Translations under genes and position numbers: made by a program
The notes under the pieces: model-generated
Seen by the model: only the letters and a program-made list of their open reading frames with translations
Told to the model about the DNA's origin: nothing
Database searches by the model: none
Shown here: positions 22,119-29,654 of the stretch, one piece after another
Position numbering within the stretch: position 1 is the first letter of the stretch
How the letters are laid out: every line of letters begins with the position of its first letter
DNA from: an uncultured Phascolarctobacterium sp.
Lineage (GTDB): Bacteria > Bacillota > Negativicutes > Acidaminococcales > Acidaminococcaceae
Assembly (NCBI GenBank): GCA_905207485.1
Contig: CAJLLL010000021.1
Location: forward strand, 1 to 32,615
Direction of reading: 5' to 3'
DNA length: 32,615 nucleotides

Positions 22119-22919
22119 GTGTTAAAAATAGAGCATTTGTCCGTAGCAGTACGCGGACGCAAAATACTTAACGATATTAATCTGCATATTAAACCGGGCG
22201 AGGTGCATGTGCTTTTCGGCCCTAACGGTACCGGCAAATCAACGCTTATCGGTGCAATTATGGGATTTGACCGTTACGAAATTTTAGAAGGCAAAATCTA
22301 TTTTAAAGGGCAGGACATTACTGATATGAGCTGTGATGAAAGAGCAAGGCTCGGTGTTGGCGTAATGATTCAGCGCCCGCCGACGATTCGCGGACTTTCC
22401 CTGCGCAAAATGGTTGAAATTTGCGGCGCAACGCCGGAAGAAACAGAAACTATGGCAAAGTGGATGGGCATGGATACGTTCCTTGACCGCAGCGTAAACG
22501 ATGGTTTCAGCGGCGGCGAATTGAAACGCTGTGAACTTTTGCAGCTTATGGCGCAAAGCCCTGACCTGCTTTTATTGGACGAACCGGAAAGCGGCGTCGA
22601 TTTGGAAAATATCGCCCTTGTCGGCAAGGCTGTAAACTATATTCTGCATACGGAACCTTGCGGCGGTGTAGGCTGCGACAGGCAGTGCTGCATTAAAAAC
22701 CATGGTATGGAACATAACCCGCTTGACAGCAAACGCAGCGGCCTTATTATTACCCATTCCGGGCATATTTTAAAATATGTTCCGGCAAGCCACGCTCATA
22801 TACTTTATGAAGGACAGATGACTTGTGCCTGCGGCGACCCGTTGGATGTTTTGAACTGCATCGGTCAGGCAGGCTACGAAACTTGCGTAAGACGCGGCAA
22901 ATGCGAGGTGAATAAATAA
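22119..22919 (+). CDS. sufC: SufC/SmsC Fe-S assembly ATPase with Cys-rich insertion
   Basis: A 266-residue ABC-type ATPase that drives Fe-S scaffold remodelling with SufB. Motifs are Walker A GPNGTGKST, signature FSGGELKRCELLQ, Walker B LLLLDEPESGVDLENI and switch histidine IITHSGHIL. Between Walker B and the switch region there are about 25 extra residues compared with standard SufC, with four cysteines (181, 186, 190, 191, in PCGGVGCDRQCC), followed by a C-terminal tail with more cysteines. It starts at a GTG with AAGG 8 nt ahead and overlaps the sufB start. Only a sufB-like gene follows, with no sufD, sufS or sufU, resembling the two-component SMS system described for archaea and anaerobic bacteria. 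Confidence 0.9.
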   Translation: MLKIEHLSVAVRGRKILNDINLHIKPGEVHVLFGPNGTGKSTLIGAIMGFDRYEILEGKIYFKGQDITDMSCDERARLGVGVMIQRPPTIRGLSLRKMVEICGATPEETETMAKWMGMDTFLDRSVNDGFSGGELKRCELLQLMAQSPDLLLLDEPESGVDLENIALVGKAVNYILHTEPCGGVGCDRQCCIKNHGMEHNPLDSKRSGLIITHSGHILKYVPASHAHILYEGQMTCACGDPLDVLNCIGQAGYETCVRRGKCEVNK

Positions 22920-24139
22920 TGAATAACGAAAAACTTACGGCAGCACTTGATAAAAAAGCCCTTTATGGCAATGATATAGATTTAAACGCTTATGATGATA
23001 ATAACGAAGCGCGTGTAAACAGCGTGGATGAACTTTCGCAGGCAACGCGCGACCGTTTGGAATATGTCGGTATCGAAACCGGCACTGCGGAAGAAGAAAA
23101 CCGCAGCGCATCTTTTGTGCAGCTTGATAACAATGCAGTTGAGATAAAAGTAAAAAAACAGACTCCGCTTGAACTGATGAGCACCGGCAAAGCAGCCGAA
23201 AAATATCCGGAACTGGTAAAAAAATACTGGTGGAAGGCTGTACAGCCGGATACGGATAAATATACTGCCAAAACTGCTCTGGAGAAAGAACAGGGCTACT
23301 TTATCCGCGTGCGCGCAGGCGAAAAAATAGCTGTGCCTTTGCAGGCATGCATGTGCATCAGCCATGACCAGCAGCTTCAGCATGTGCATAATATAATTAT
23401 TATTGAAGACGGCGCGGAACTGAGTATTATTTCCGGCTGTACTTCCGCACATGAAGTTGAAAACGGCATGCATATCGGCATCAGCGAAATGTATATCGGC
23501 AAAAATGCCAAACTGAGCTTTACCATGATTCACAGCTGGGGCGAAAACGTAATTGTGCGCCCGCGTACTGTGGCCATGGTTGAAGGAGGCGGACAGTATA
23601 TTTCCAACTATGTTTCCATTGAAAAAGCCAAAGACGTGCAGATGTATCCTACTGTGCATTTAAACGGCAAAGACGCTGTGGCACGACTAAACTCCATTCT
23701 GGTAGCACCGGAAGGCTCGCACCTTGATATTGGCGGCAGAGTTGTGCTGAACGCAGAAGGCTGCAAGGCAGAATCCATTACCCGTACTATTTCTACCGGC
23801 GGCGAAGTTATTAACCGCGGCTGTATGATTGGCAAGGTGGAAGGCGTGCGTGCGCATCTTGAATGCGATGGCCTTATGCTGAGCAACAAGGGTTATATTT
23901 ATGCCATTCCTGAACTTGACGCGCAGACCGGCAATGCTGAAATGAGCCACGAAGCTGCCGTAGGGCGCATTAACCCGGAAGAAATTGAATACCTTATGGC
24001 ACGCGGCATGAGCGAGGACGATGCAACGGCAACTATTGTCCGCGGCTTCCTCAATGTTAATATTGAAGGGCTTCCGGAGAGTCTGGCGAAAAAGATTGAA
24101 GCAACGCTCGACAGCTTTAAATATAACAAAGGTATGTAA
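22919..24139 (+). CDS. sufB: SufB/SmsB-type Fe-S scaffold protein
   Basis: A 406-residue SufB/SufD-family protein, shorter than classical SufB (about 470). A helical N-terminal region leads into the beta-helix core (LSIISGCTSAHEVENG, VSIEKAKDVQMYPTVHLNG). It ends with the conserved C-terminal domain ECDGLMLS, AEMSHEAAVGRINPEEIEYL and ARGMSEDDATATIVRGF. Cys316 in ECDGLML lines up with the cluster-building cysteine of E. coli SufB (CDSMLIG); the SHEA segment matches the ligand region shared with SufD. It starts in the sufC stop (TAATG), so both are made together. With no SufD in the window it may form a B2C2 complex. Confidence 0.92.
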   Translation: MNNEKLTAALDKKALYGNDIDLNAYDDNNEARVNSVDELSQATRDRLEYVGIETGTAEEENRSASFVQLDNNAVEIKVKKQTPLELMSTGKAAEKYPELVKKYWWKAVQPDTDKYTAKTALEKEQGYFIRVRAGEKIAVPLQACMCISHDQQLQHVHNIIIIEDGAELSIISGCTSAHEVENGMHIGISEMYIGKNAKLSFTMIHSWGENVIVRPRTVAMVEGGGQYISNYVSIEKAKDVQMYPTVHLNGKDAVARLNSILVAPEGSHLDIGGRVVLNAEGCKAESITRTISTGGEVINRGCMIGKVEGVRAHLECDGLMLSNKGYIYAIPELDAQTGNAEMSHEAAVGRINPEEIEYLMARGMSEDDATATIVRGFLNVNIEGLPESLAKKIEATLDSFKYNKGM

Positions 24140-24166
24140 AGTTGACTGAAATTTAATATATGCAGT

Positions 24167-24206
24167 AAAATCCTGTACCAATGAAAATTTGGTGCAGGAT
24201 TTTTTA
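24167..24206 (+). terminator. Terminator after sufC-sufB
   Basis: AAAATCCTGTACCA pairs with TGGTGCAGGATTTT (one G:U pair) and is followed by T residues. Confidence 0.88.
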
Positions 24207-24270
24207 TTTTTCAAGAAATATCAGCCTGTGTTAAAATATAAAAAAATTAACTTTTTGGGGGAATGCAGTT

Positions 24271-24762
24271 ATGGAAAAATATATTGAGCTTTTAAAAGCA
24301 GGCGGCGCCGATTTGGCAATAAAAATTAAAGCCGAAACAATTAAGACGGCAGCATGGACTGTTTACCGCTGCAAATATGGCTGTGATACTTATGGAAAAA
24401 GCCACTGCTGCCCTCCCAATTGCCCTACATGGAAAGAAACTCAGGAAATGATAGATTGTTACAGCTACGGGCTTTTGTTCCGCTGCCATGATATGAGCAT
24501 TGTTACTCCGCTTGCCGTAAAAGTGGCGAGAGAAATGTTTATTGATGATTATTATAAAGTTATTGCTTTTGGCAGCGGCCCTTGCAAGCATTGTTTAAAA
24601 TGCAATCCCGAATACTGTAATTTTCCGGGAAAAACGGTTCCTGCCATGGAAGCCTGCGGCATAGATGTTTTTGCTACCGTTCGTGCTAATGGGCTTGAAA
24701 TTCATACGCTGCGAGATGAGAATGAAGTGCAGAACCATTTTGGTTTGCTGCTTGTTGAATAA
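24271..24762 (+). CDS. DUF2284 family cysteine-rich metal-binding protein
   Basis: A 163-residue protein with the cysteine spacing of DUF2284. Near the N-terminus is CKYGCDTYGKSHCCPPNCP, and later CKHCLKCNPEYCNFPGK, followed by PAMEACGIDVFATVRANG. The number and clustering of cysteines (about 12) suggest Fe-S clusters or zinc; the biochemical role of the family is unknown to me. GGGGG lies ahead of the ATG. The gene is a single unit bounded by terminators and follows the SufC/SufB operon by 130 bp. That closeness is suggestive, since it may be a client for Fe-S delivery. Confidence 0.85.
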   Translation: MEKYIELLKAGGADLAIKIKAETIKTAAWTVYRCKYGCDTYGKSHCCPPNCPTWKETQEMIDCYSYGLLFRCHDMSIVTPLAVKVAREMFIDDYYKVIAFGSGPCKHCLKCNPEYCNFPGKTVPAMEACGIDVFATVRANGLEIHTLRDENEVQNHFGLLLVE

Positions 24763-24864
24763 AAATTTTTATTTTGCCGGGTACAGATTAAAAGTCGTTA
24801 TGATTTTTATAATTGTAATTTGGGCTGATACTTTAAGTTATAATTAAACAAAACAAGCTCATAA

Positions 24865-24908
24865 AAAACACTCCGTTAAAGCACAATGCTGTTTCGGAGT
24901 GTTTTATT
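24865..24908 (+). terminator. Terminator after the DUF2284 gene
   Basis: AAAACACTCCG pairs with CGGAGTGTTTT (24865-24875, 24895-24905), with a small AGCA/TGCT inner stem. Confidence 0.85.
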
Positions 24909-25033
24909 ATTTATGTTTATTTTATAAAAAGCAGATAGCATGAAATTCACAAATAGTTTACAAAATTAAAACAAATTTGTGGGAAGCAGAATGAAAAAAG
25001 AGAATATGAAAGCTTTGGAAAGGGGGACGGTTG

Positions 25034-26236
25034 GTGCAGCAATACAAATGGAAGGCTGTAAATGATTCCGGGCAATGTTTCAGCGGCATATATGCTGCCG
25101 CCAGTAAAAGCGAAGCAGCGGCTTTTGTGCGCAGCAATTATGGTTACTTAACTTTTTTGCAGCGCATAAACACCGGCATTAATGCTAAAAATTTTCTGGC
25201 GCAGCCAAAGGAGCGGCTTTCTGATGAAGAAAAAGCGGTGTTTTTCGGTCAGCTTGCGCTGATGCTTGCAAGCGGGCTGCCTGTATTAAAAGCGTTACAG
25301 GTTTTGGAGGAACGTTTGCCGCTTAAAACCGCACGCTTATGTACAGCAATGCAACGCGGGCTGGAAAACGGCGAAAGCCTTGCCGCTTGTGTAAAAAATA
25401 GCAGGGATGCGTGGGGCAGCCTGGCTGAGGCGGTAATATCGGCAGGAGAAGCAGGCGGCATTTTGTGTGAAATGCTTGAAGAACTTGCACAATATTATCA
25501 GCTGCAGGCACAAATGAAACGGTACATAAAAAATATATCTTTGTATCCGCTCTTTCTTTTAACTGTTTCGTTAGTTGTAGCACTGATGTTTATTGTAAAA
25601 GTTCTGCCGCTGTTTGCCGGTTTGTATGCTTCTATGAATGCTGAAGTGCCGCCTTATTTAAACTTATTGTTTGCTTTACAGGCGGCTGTGGCGGAAAATA
25701 TGCCGGTGTTTTTATGTGCGTTTTTTGCTGCTGTGTTGTTCGTGTGGCAGCAACGCGGAAAATTTGTACAGCTGCTGTTTTGTGTGCCGTTTTTAAAAGC
25801 TCAGAAGCAAACGTATCTCGAAATACGTTTTAACAAAGTGCTGGCTTTATTATTACACGGAGGCATAGCTTTGCCGCAGGCAGCGCAGATTGCAGGAAAT
25901 GCATTGGGGGATGCTGTGCTTATGCGGCAGGCGGAAAATTTTGCCAATGATGTGCTGCGCGGCATGGATCCGGCAGAGGCAGCTGTTAATGCCAACGGCC
26001 TGTTCAGCGGGTTAAGCGTGGAATTTATCGGCGTAGGCGCGGAAACAGGTCGGCTGCCTGAGATGCTGGCGCGTGCTTCCGAACTTTTGCAAATACGTTT
26101 TGATGATACGCTGAAAAAATTAAAAGTTGTAATGGAGCCTTTGCTGCTTTTGCTTGTAGCAGGATTTGTATCAGCAATTATTATCGGTGTGGCTGCACCT
26201 ATGTTTTCCCTGTCAGGCAGTTTGCCTGATTATTGA
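25034..26236 (+). CDS. Type II secretion/type IV pilus inner-membrane platform protein (PilC/GspF/ComGB-like)
   Basis: About 400 residues with the two T2SSF domains of the family. The first, FFGQLALMLASGLPVLKALQ with GLENGESLAACVKN and VISAGEAGGILCEMLEELA, is followed by a membrane helix. The second repeats the pattern in RFNKVLALLLHGGIALPQAA and VGAETGRLPEMLARASE, with a final helix pair at the C-terminus. It is the membrane platform on which the pseudopilus ATPase acts. The GTG at 25034 has AGGGGG 7 nt upstream; a TTG three bases earlier is possible. It opens an operon of pilin-like genes but no pilB/gspE ATPase gene is adjacent, so that subunit must be encoded elsewhere. Confidence 0.93.
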   Translation: MQQYKWKAVNDSGQCFSGIYAAASKSEAAAFVRSNYGYLTFLQRINTGINAKNFLAQPKERLSDEEKAVFFGQLALMLASGLPVLKALQVLEERLPLKTARLCTAMQRGLENGESLAACVKNSRDAWGSLAEAVISAGEAGGILCEMLEELAQYYQLQAQMKRYIKNISLYPLFLLTVSLVVALMFIVKVLPLFAGLYASMNAEVPPYLNLLFALQAAVAENMPVFLCAFFAAVLFVWQQRGKFVQLLFCVPFLKAQKQTYLEIRFNKVLALLLHGGIALPQAAQIAGNALGDAVLMRQAENFANDVLRGMDPAEAAVNANGLFSGLSVEFIGVGAETGRLPEMLARASELLQIRFDDTLKKLKVVMEPLLLLLVAGFVSAIIIGVAAPMFSLSGSLPDY

Positions 26237-26251
26237 TTTGGAGGTTGTATT

Positions 26252-26626
26252 TTGTTTAAAAAGTTAAAAAGCAATGCCGGTTTTACTTTGCTTGAAGTTT
26301 TGGCAGTGGTGGCTTTGCTTGGTATTTTGGGCGCTATGCTGCTGCCTTCGCTGGACAGTGCTGCCGACCGTGCTAAAAATGCCAAGCTAAAGAGTGATTT
26401 GGCAACAATTGATAATGCCATAGTGTTGTACAAAATGGATAACGGAACGTATCCTACCGATTTAAAAGCACTGGACGATGAGTATATTGCACCGGGAAAA
26501 GATTTAAAAGATGCGCTTGGCGATGAATTAAGCTATACTTCTACCGGTGTAACTTATACGCTTACCGGTAAAAATGCAGCCGGTGAAGTAATAACTTCTG
26601 ATGGCAGTAGTGCGGCTGAAGAATAA
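26252..26626 (+). CDS. Major pseudopilin-like protein (GspG/ComGC type)
   Basis: A 124-residue prepilin. The leader peptide MFKKLKSNAG ends at the prepilin-peptidase site G|FTLLEVLAVVALLGIL, with Glu at position +5 of the mature protein. The helix leads into a short globular domain with YKMDNGTYPTDLKAL, a GspG-type segment. The tail is rich in Ser, Asp and Glu. The start is a TTG with GGAGG 6-7 nt upstream. It probably forms the shaft of the pseudopilus. The next frame overlaps its 3' end by 26 bp. Confidence 0.93.
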   Translation: MFKKLKSNAGFTLLEVLAVVALLGILGAMLLPSLDSAADRAKNAKLKSDLATIDNAIVLYKMDNGTYPTDLKALDDEYIAPGKDLKDALGDELSYTSTGVTYTLTGKNAAGEVITSDGSSAAEE

Positions 26627-27059
26627 AGGTTTTGGGCTGCTTGAAGTTTTGGCAGCAGCAGGGCTTGTTGTATTGGCTGCTGCTTTTTTAGCGCCTGCAT
26701 ACAGCAAACTGTCCGGTTATCTGTACAGAATGCAGGCTCAACAGGCGGCAGGGCAAATGGCAGGTGATATTGCCTCATTGCAGCAGTATTGTTTTTATGA
26801 TACATCCGGCAGAAGCCGTTTGGAAATGGATACGGATAAAGGCGGGTATCGTATTTATCACGGCAAAGATATTTTTCTTGCAAGAAAGTTCAACGAGAGC
26901 AGCGGCTTATATTTTAACCAGCATTTTAACGCTTTGCAGTTTTCGCAGGAGGGAGCGCCATCGCAGACGGTTAATTATATAATAAAATGCCGCCATGATA
27001 AAAACATCAGCTATTGGCTGCAGGTACAGCCTGTTACCGGAAGGGTTGTGTTTAAATGA
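26601..27059 (+). CDS. Minor pseudopilin (GspH/ComGD-like)
   Basis: A 152-residue protein with leader peptide MAVVRLKNKG and cleavage site G|FGLLEVLAAAGLVVLA (Glu at +5). The globular part has beta-strand character (GGYRIYHGKDIFLARKF), like GspH/ComGD minor pilins. The ATG at 26601 overlaps the previous gene by 26 bp; a GTG at 26610 is the alternative. There is no clear Shine-Dalgarno, so translation is probably coupled. Confidence 0.85.
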   Translation: MAVVRLKNKGFGLLEVLAAAGLVVLAAAFLAPAYSKLSGYLYRMQAQQAAGQMAGDIASLQQYCFYDTSGRSRLEMDTDKGGYRIYHGKDIFLARKFNESSGLYFNQHFNALQFSQEGAPSQTVNYIIKCRHDKNISYWLQVQPVTGRVVFK

Positions 27060-27364
27060 AGGGCGGCAAAGGTTATTTGCTGACGGAAGTTATGGTGTGT
27101 CTTGCCGCTGCCGCTATAGTATGTGCAAGCGCAGTGGCTGCGTATGGCAGCGGAGTAAAACTGCTTATTAAGTGCAATGAACAGCTTGCAGCGTTTAATG
27201 CGGCCGCCGGTGCTTATGATGATAATGAACTTGCTGAAATGGGGCTTATCATTGAGCGGCAGGAGTTTTATTGCAGCGGCATATCCGTGCCGTTTTGCTA
27301 TGTAACAGTAAAAAATGCGGCGGGAGAGATTGCGGCAGGCGTGGTGACGATAAGTGAACAATAA
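27056..27364 (+). CDS. Small minor pseudopilin (ComGE/GspI-like)
   Basis: A 102-residue prepilin-like protein. A short leader MKGGKG is followed by the cleavage site G|YLLTEVMVCLAAAAIVCASA with Glu at +5. The rest is a small domain with two cysteines (YCSG and PFCYV), which might form a disulfide outside the membrane. The start overlaps the previous stop (ATGA). Confidence 0.8.
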   Translation: MKGGKGYLLTEVMVCLAAAAIVCASAVAAYGSGVKLLIKCNEQLAAFNAAAGAYDDNELAEMGLIIERQEFYCSGISVPFCYVTVKNAAGEIAAGVVTISEQ

Positions 27365-27836
27365 GGGTTATTTGCTTGCTGAAACCTGCATTGCCCTTGC
27401 CGTAACTTTTATTTCCGCTGCAGTTATGTATAATGGCTTGGACGGGTTTGCGCGTTCATGGCGGAATTTGCAGAGTGATTTGCTTTTGTACCGTGCCGCA
27501 CGCTATAGCCAGGGTTTTATTGAGCAGGAAATGCTGTTGAATACATCTGGCATAAAAATAACTTCCGGAAGCAATGATAAAATCATTTGCTCTGAAACGC
27601 GCGGCAACAGGCAGGTAACTTTTTACCGCAGCAGCGGCACGCTTGCGAGGGAAATTAAATATAATTCTTCGCGCGGCGTTAATCCACTTTCGCTGGCGGA
27701 AGTTACGCTTGAAAGTTTAAAGGCCGAGCAAATAGCGGCAGATAAAATAAAAGTTATTATGCAGATTAAGGATAACGCTACCGGGCGAAGCAAAAAATTT
27801 ACAGAAGTATATGTTTTGGCAAATGGCAGTTTTTAA
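27354..27836 (+). CDS. Minor pseudopilin (GspJ/ComGF-like)
   Basis: A 160-residue prepilin-like protein beginning with a GTG codon. Leader MNNKG and site G|YLLAETCIALAVTFISAA with Glu at +5. The globular region has DKIICSETRGNRQVTFYR and a strand pattern like GspJ/ComGF. It overlaps the previous gene by 11 bp, continuing the chain of overlapping genes, so the operon is likely translated as a coupled set. Confidence 0.8.
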   Translation: MNNKGYLLAETCIALAVTFISAAVMYNGLDGFARSWRNLQSDLLLYRAARYSQGFIEQEMLLNTSGIKITSGSNDKIICSETRGNRQVTFYRSSGTLAREIKYNSSRGVNPLSLAEVTLESLKAEQIAADKIKVIMQIKDNATGRSKKFTEVYVLANGSF

Positions 27837-28785
27837 GAAAATTTTAAAAGACGCACGCGGCGGCATTGGCGTTGCCATACTGGCCGGTGTATTATGCGTT
27901 GCGGCATGTCTGCATGCAGCGGCCTACTGGGCGCGGCAGGAAGCAGAAGAAGTGCAGCAGCGGCTTTTGCGGCGGCAATTGCAGTTTGCGGTACAGGCGC
28001 TTGCCAAATCAGACTTTAAAAATACTATGTTGCCGGAGGCAGGCATAAATTTGCCTGCGTATAAACTCTACCCGGGCGGTTATGATTTAACGGCGAACAT
28101 TACTGCTGAAACAAACAGCAATATCACCCGCTATGTAATAAGTGCTGCTGCCGGTGGGCAGAGTTTTGCTCTGGAACAGCTTAAAATAGTTTTGCCGCAG
28201 GACGTTATCCGCCTTGGCCGAAGTTATACATTGGCGGCAGGCAAAAAATTAAACGGTGCTGATAATTTGCCGGAAGGTATGGCGTACATACAGGAACAGG
28301 GAGATATTTTGGACAGCCTTGATATTGAAATGTTTGCTCCGTTTAAAGAACTGGATTTTCCTTCCAAAACAAGTTTTGAAGAACTTGGTTTAAGCGGTGC
28401 GCTTTATTTTGATGATGGCAATTACAGTAAAAACATCGCCGCAAGTTCCAAAAACATTAAAGGGCAGGGCTGCCTTGTTGCAAAAATGAGTATTTTTGTA
28501 GCTGATGGAACTAAAATGCCTGATTTTTGCATTATTATCAGCGATGGGCAAATTGAAATTGGTAAAAATGCAGTACTCGGCAAAACGCTGTTGCTTTCAA
28601 AATATGATATAACCATTAAAAGCGGGGCATCGGTCAGCGGCATTGCTTTATGTGATGGGAATTTAACTGTGGAAGAAGGCGCAGTTTTTCGGCGTGACGA
28701 AACTGTTTTGCAGCCTTTTATAACTGCTCTGCGCCTCAGCAGCAATAAAAAATCCGCACAGCCTGGCTATGCGGATTTTTTATAA
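27811..28785 (+). CDS. PilX-like pilus-assembly protein with a beta-helix-like C-terminus
   Basis: About 320 residues; the ATG at 27811 or, more likely, the one at 27823 starts it. There is a short basic N-terminus, then a membrane segment (GVAILAGVLCVAACLHAAAY) followed by a helical region (WARQEAEEVQQRLLRRQ), the plan of PilX/GspK proteins without a prepilin cleavage site. The C-terminal half contains short hydrophobic repeats (IEIGKNAVLG, ITIKSGASVSG, LTVEEGAVF) that look like bactofilin/left-handed-beta-helix rungs. Such repeats are not standard in GspK. Its last 12 codons run through the terminator hairpin. It overlaps the preceding pseudopilin gene, so it belongs to the operon. Confidence 0.7.
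   Translation: MFWQMAVFKKILKDARGGIGVAILAGVLCVAACLHAAAYWARQEAEEVQQRLLRRQLQFAVQALAKSDFKNTMLPEAGINLPAYKLYPGGYDLTANITAETNSNITRYVISAAAGGQSFALEQLKIVLPQDVIRLGRSYTLAAGKKLNGADNLPEGMAYIQEQGDILDSLDIEMFAPFKELDFPSKTSFEELGLSGALYFDDGNYSKNIAASSKNIKGQGCLVAKMSIFVADGTKMPDFCIIISDGQIEIGKNAVLGKTLLLSKYDITIKSGASVSGIALCDGNLTVEEGAVFRRDETVLQPFITALRLSSNKKSAQPGYADFL
28747..28781. terminator. Bidirectional terminator overlapping the end of the PilX-like gene
   Basis: AAAAAATCCGCA pairs with TGCGGATTTTTT (11-nt loop). It ends just before the stop codon of the PilX-like gene and can also end the convergent metallophosphoesterase transcript. Confidence 0.88.
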
Positions 28786-28791
28786 AATTTT

Positions 28792-29487
28792 TTATGGCAG
28801 CAGTAATTGCGGCACAAAGTTTTGCGTATCACAGCTGGCAAGTTTATAAATAACGCCGCGCGTTTCGCCTTCAAATACGTTGGCGGCATCCTGCCCGTGG
28901 ATATGTCCGAAAACGCAGTGCGTTACGCCGTATTTGGCAAAAAGTTCCGTGAAAACTGTAACTTCTTCCTCTTTATAAAGCGGCGGGTAATGCATTGCGG
29001 CGATAAATTTGCAGAAACCTGCGTTTTTGGCGGCAGCAAGGGAATTTTCAAGCCGGATGCCTTCACGCTCATAAATGTGGCGGTCATCATCGGTAAAGTT
29101 GTCGGATGATGGCAAAATCCACCCGCGCGAACCGCAGACTGCAATATCGTTGTAAGCAAAAAAATTGTTTTGCAAAAACATAAAATTATTTTTAGTTGCC
29201 TGCTGCATTTTTTTTAAAGAAGTCCACCAGTAATCGTGGTTGCCGCGCAGAATGATTTTGCGTCCGGGCAATGCAGCAATGCGGTTTAAATCCTGCATTG
29301 CGCTTTCAAGCGACATTGCCCACGAAGTATCGCCGCAAATAATGACGGTATCATCGGGAGCAATCATATTAAGCCAGTTGCGGCGTATTTTTTCAAAATG
29401 GTTTTCCCATGCCGGGCTGAAAACCTCCATGGGTTTAACTGGCGGTTCTCCGGATAAATGGAAGTCGCCGATAGCAAAAAGACTCAT
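28792..29487 (-). CDS. Calcineurin-like metallophosphoesterase
   Basis: A 231-residue protein with all the blocks of the metallophosphoesterase fold in order: GDFHLSG (GDxH), ICGDTSWAMS (GDxx), LRGNHDYWW (GNHD), AAMHYPP and VFGHIHG (GHxH). These place two metal ions, typically Mn2+, Fe or Zn. No signal peptide is present, so it acts in the cytosol. The substrate could be nucleotides, phosphoproteins or lipid-A-like molecules and cannot be told from sequence. It is divergent from leuS. Confidence 0.9.
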   Translation of the reverse strand: MSLFAIGDFHLSGEPPVKPMEVFSPAWENHFEKIRRNWLNMIAPDDTVIICGDTSWAMSLESAMQDLNRIAALPGRKIILRGNHDYWWTSLKKMQQATKNNFMFLQNNFFAYNDIAVCGSRGWILPSSDNFTDDDRHIYEREGIRLENSLAAAKNAGFCKFIAAMHYPPLYKEEEVTVFTELFAKYGVTHCVFGHIHGQDAANVFEGETRGVIYKLASCDTQNFVPQLLLP

Positions 29488-29575
29488 GTTGTTTCCTTCT
29501 TAAGTAAAATTTTTTTCCATTTTATCATATTTTTTACACTTTGGCGATATTAGCGTAAGCAACAGGCTTTTATAA

Positions 29576-29604
29576 TTGACTTTAAATCCTGTAAGCTATA
29601 TAAT
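29576..29604 (+). promoter_or_regulatory. Promoter of leuS
   Basis: TTGACT (29576-29581) and TATAAT (29599-29604) with a 17-bp spacer, 50 bp before the ATG. The leader is too short for a T-box. Confidence 0.75.
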
Positions 29605-29654
29605 TTTAAGGGTATTATCTATAATTTAAGCTTTATTGTGTGAGGTTGAAAAAT

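Noticed and set aside
24991..25065. 24-codon frame overlapping the start of the PilC-like gene, possible leader peptide
   Set aside because: The Shine-Dalgarno is poor, there is no run of regulatory codons and no attenuator structure was found.
29488..29640. T-box leader upstream of leuS
   Set aside because: The leader is only about 45 nt after the promoter and has no T-box sequence or terminator.
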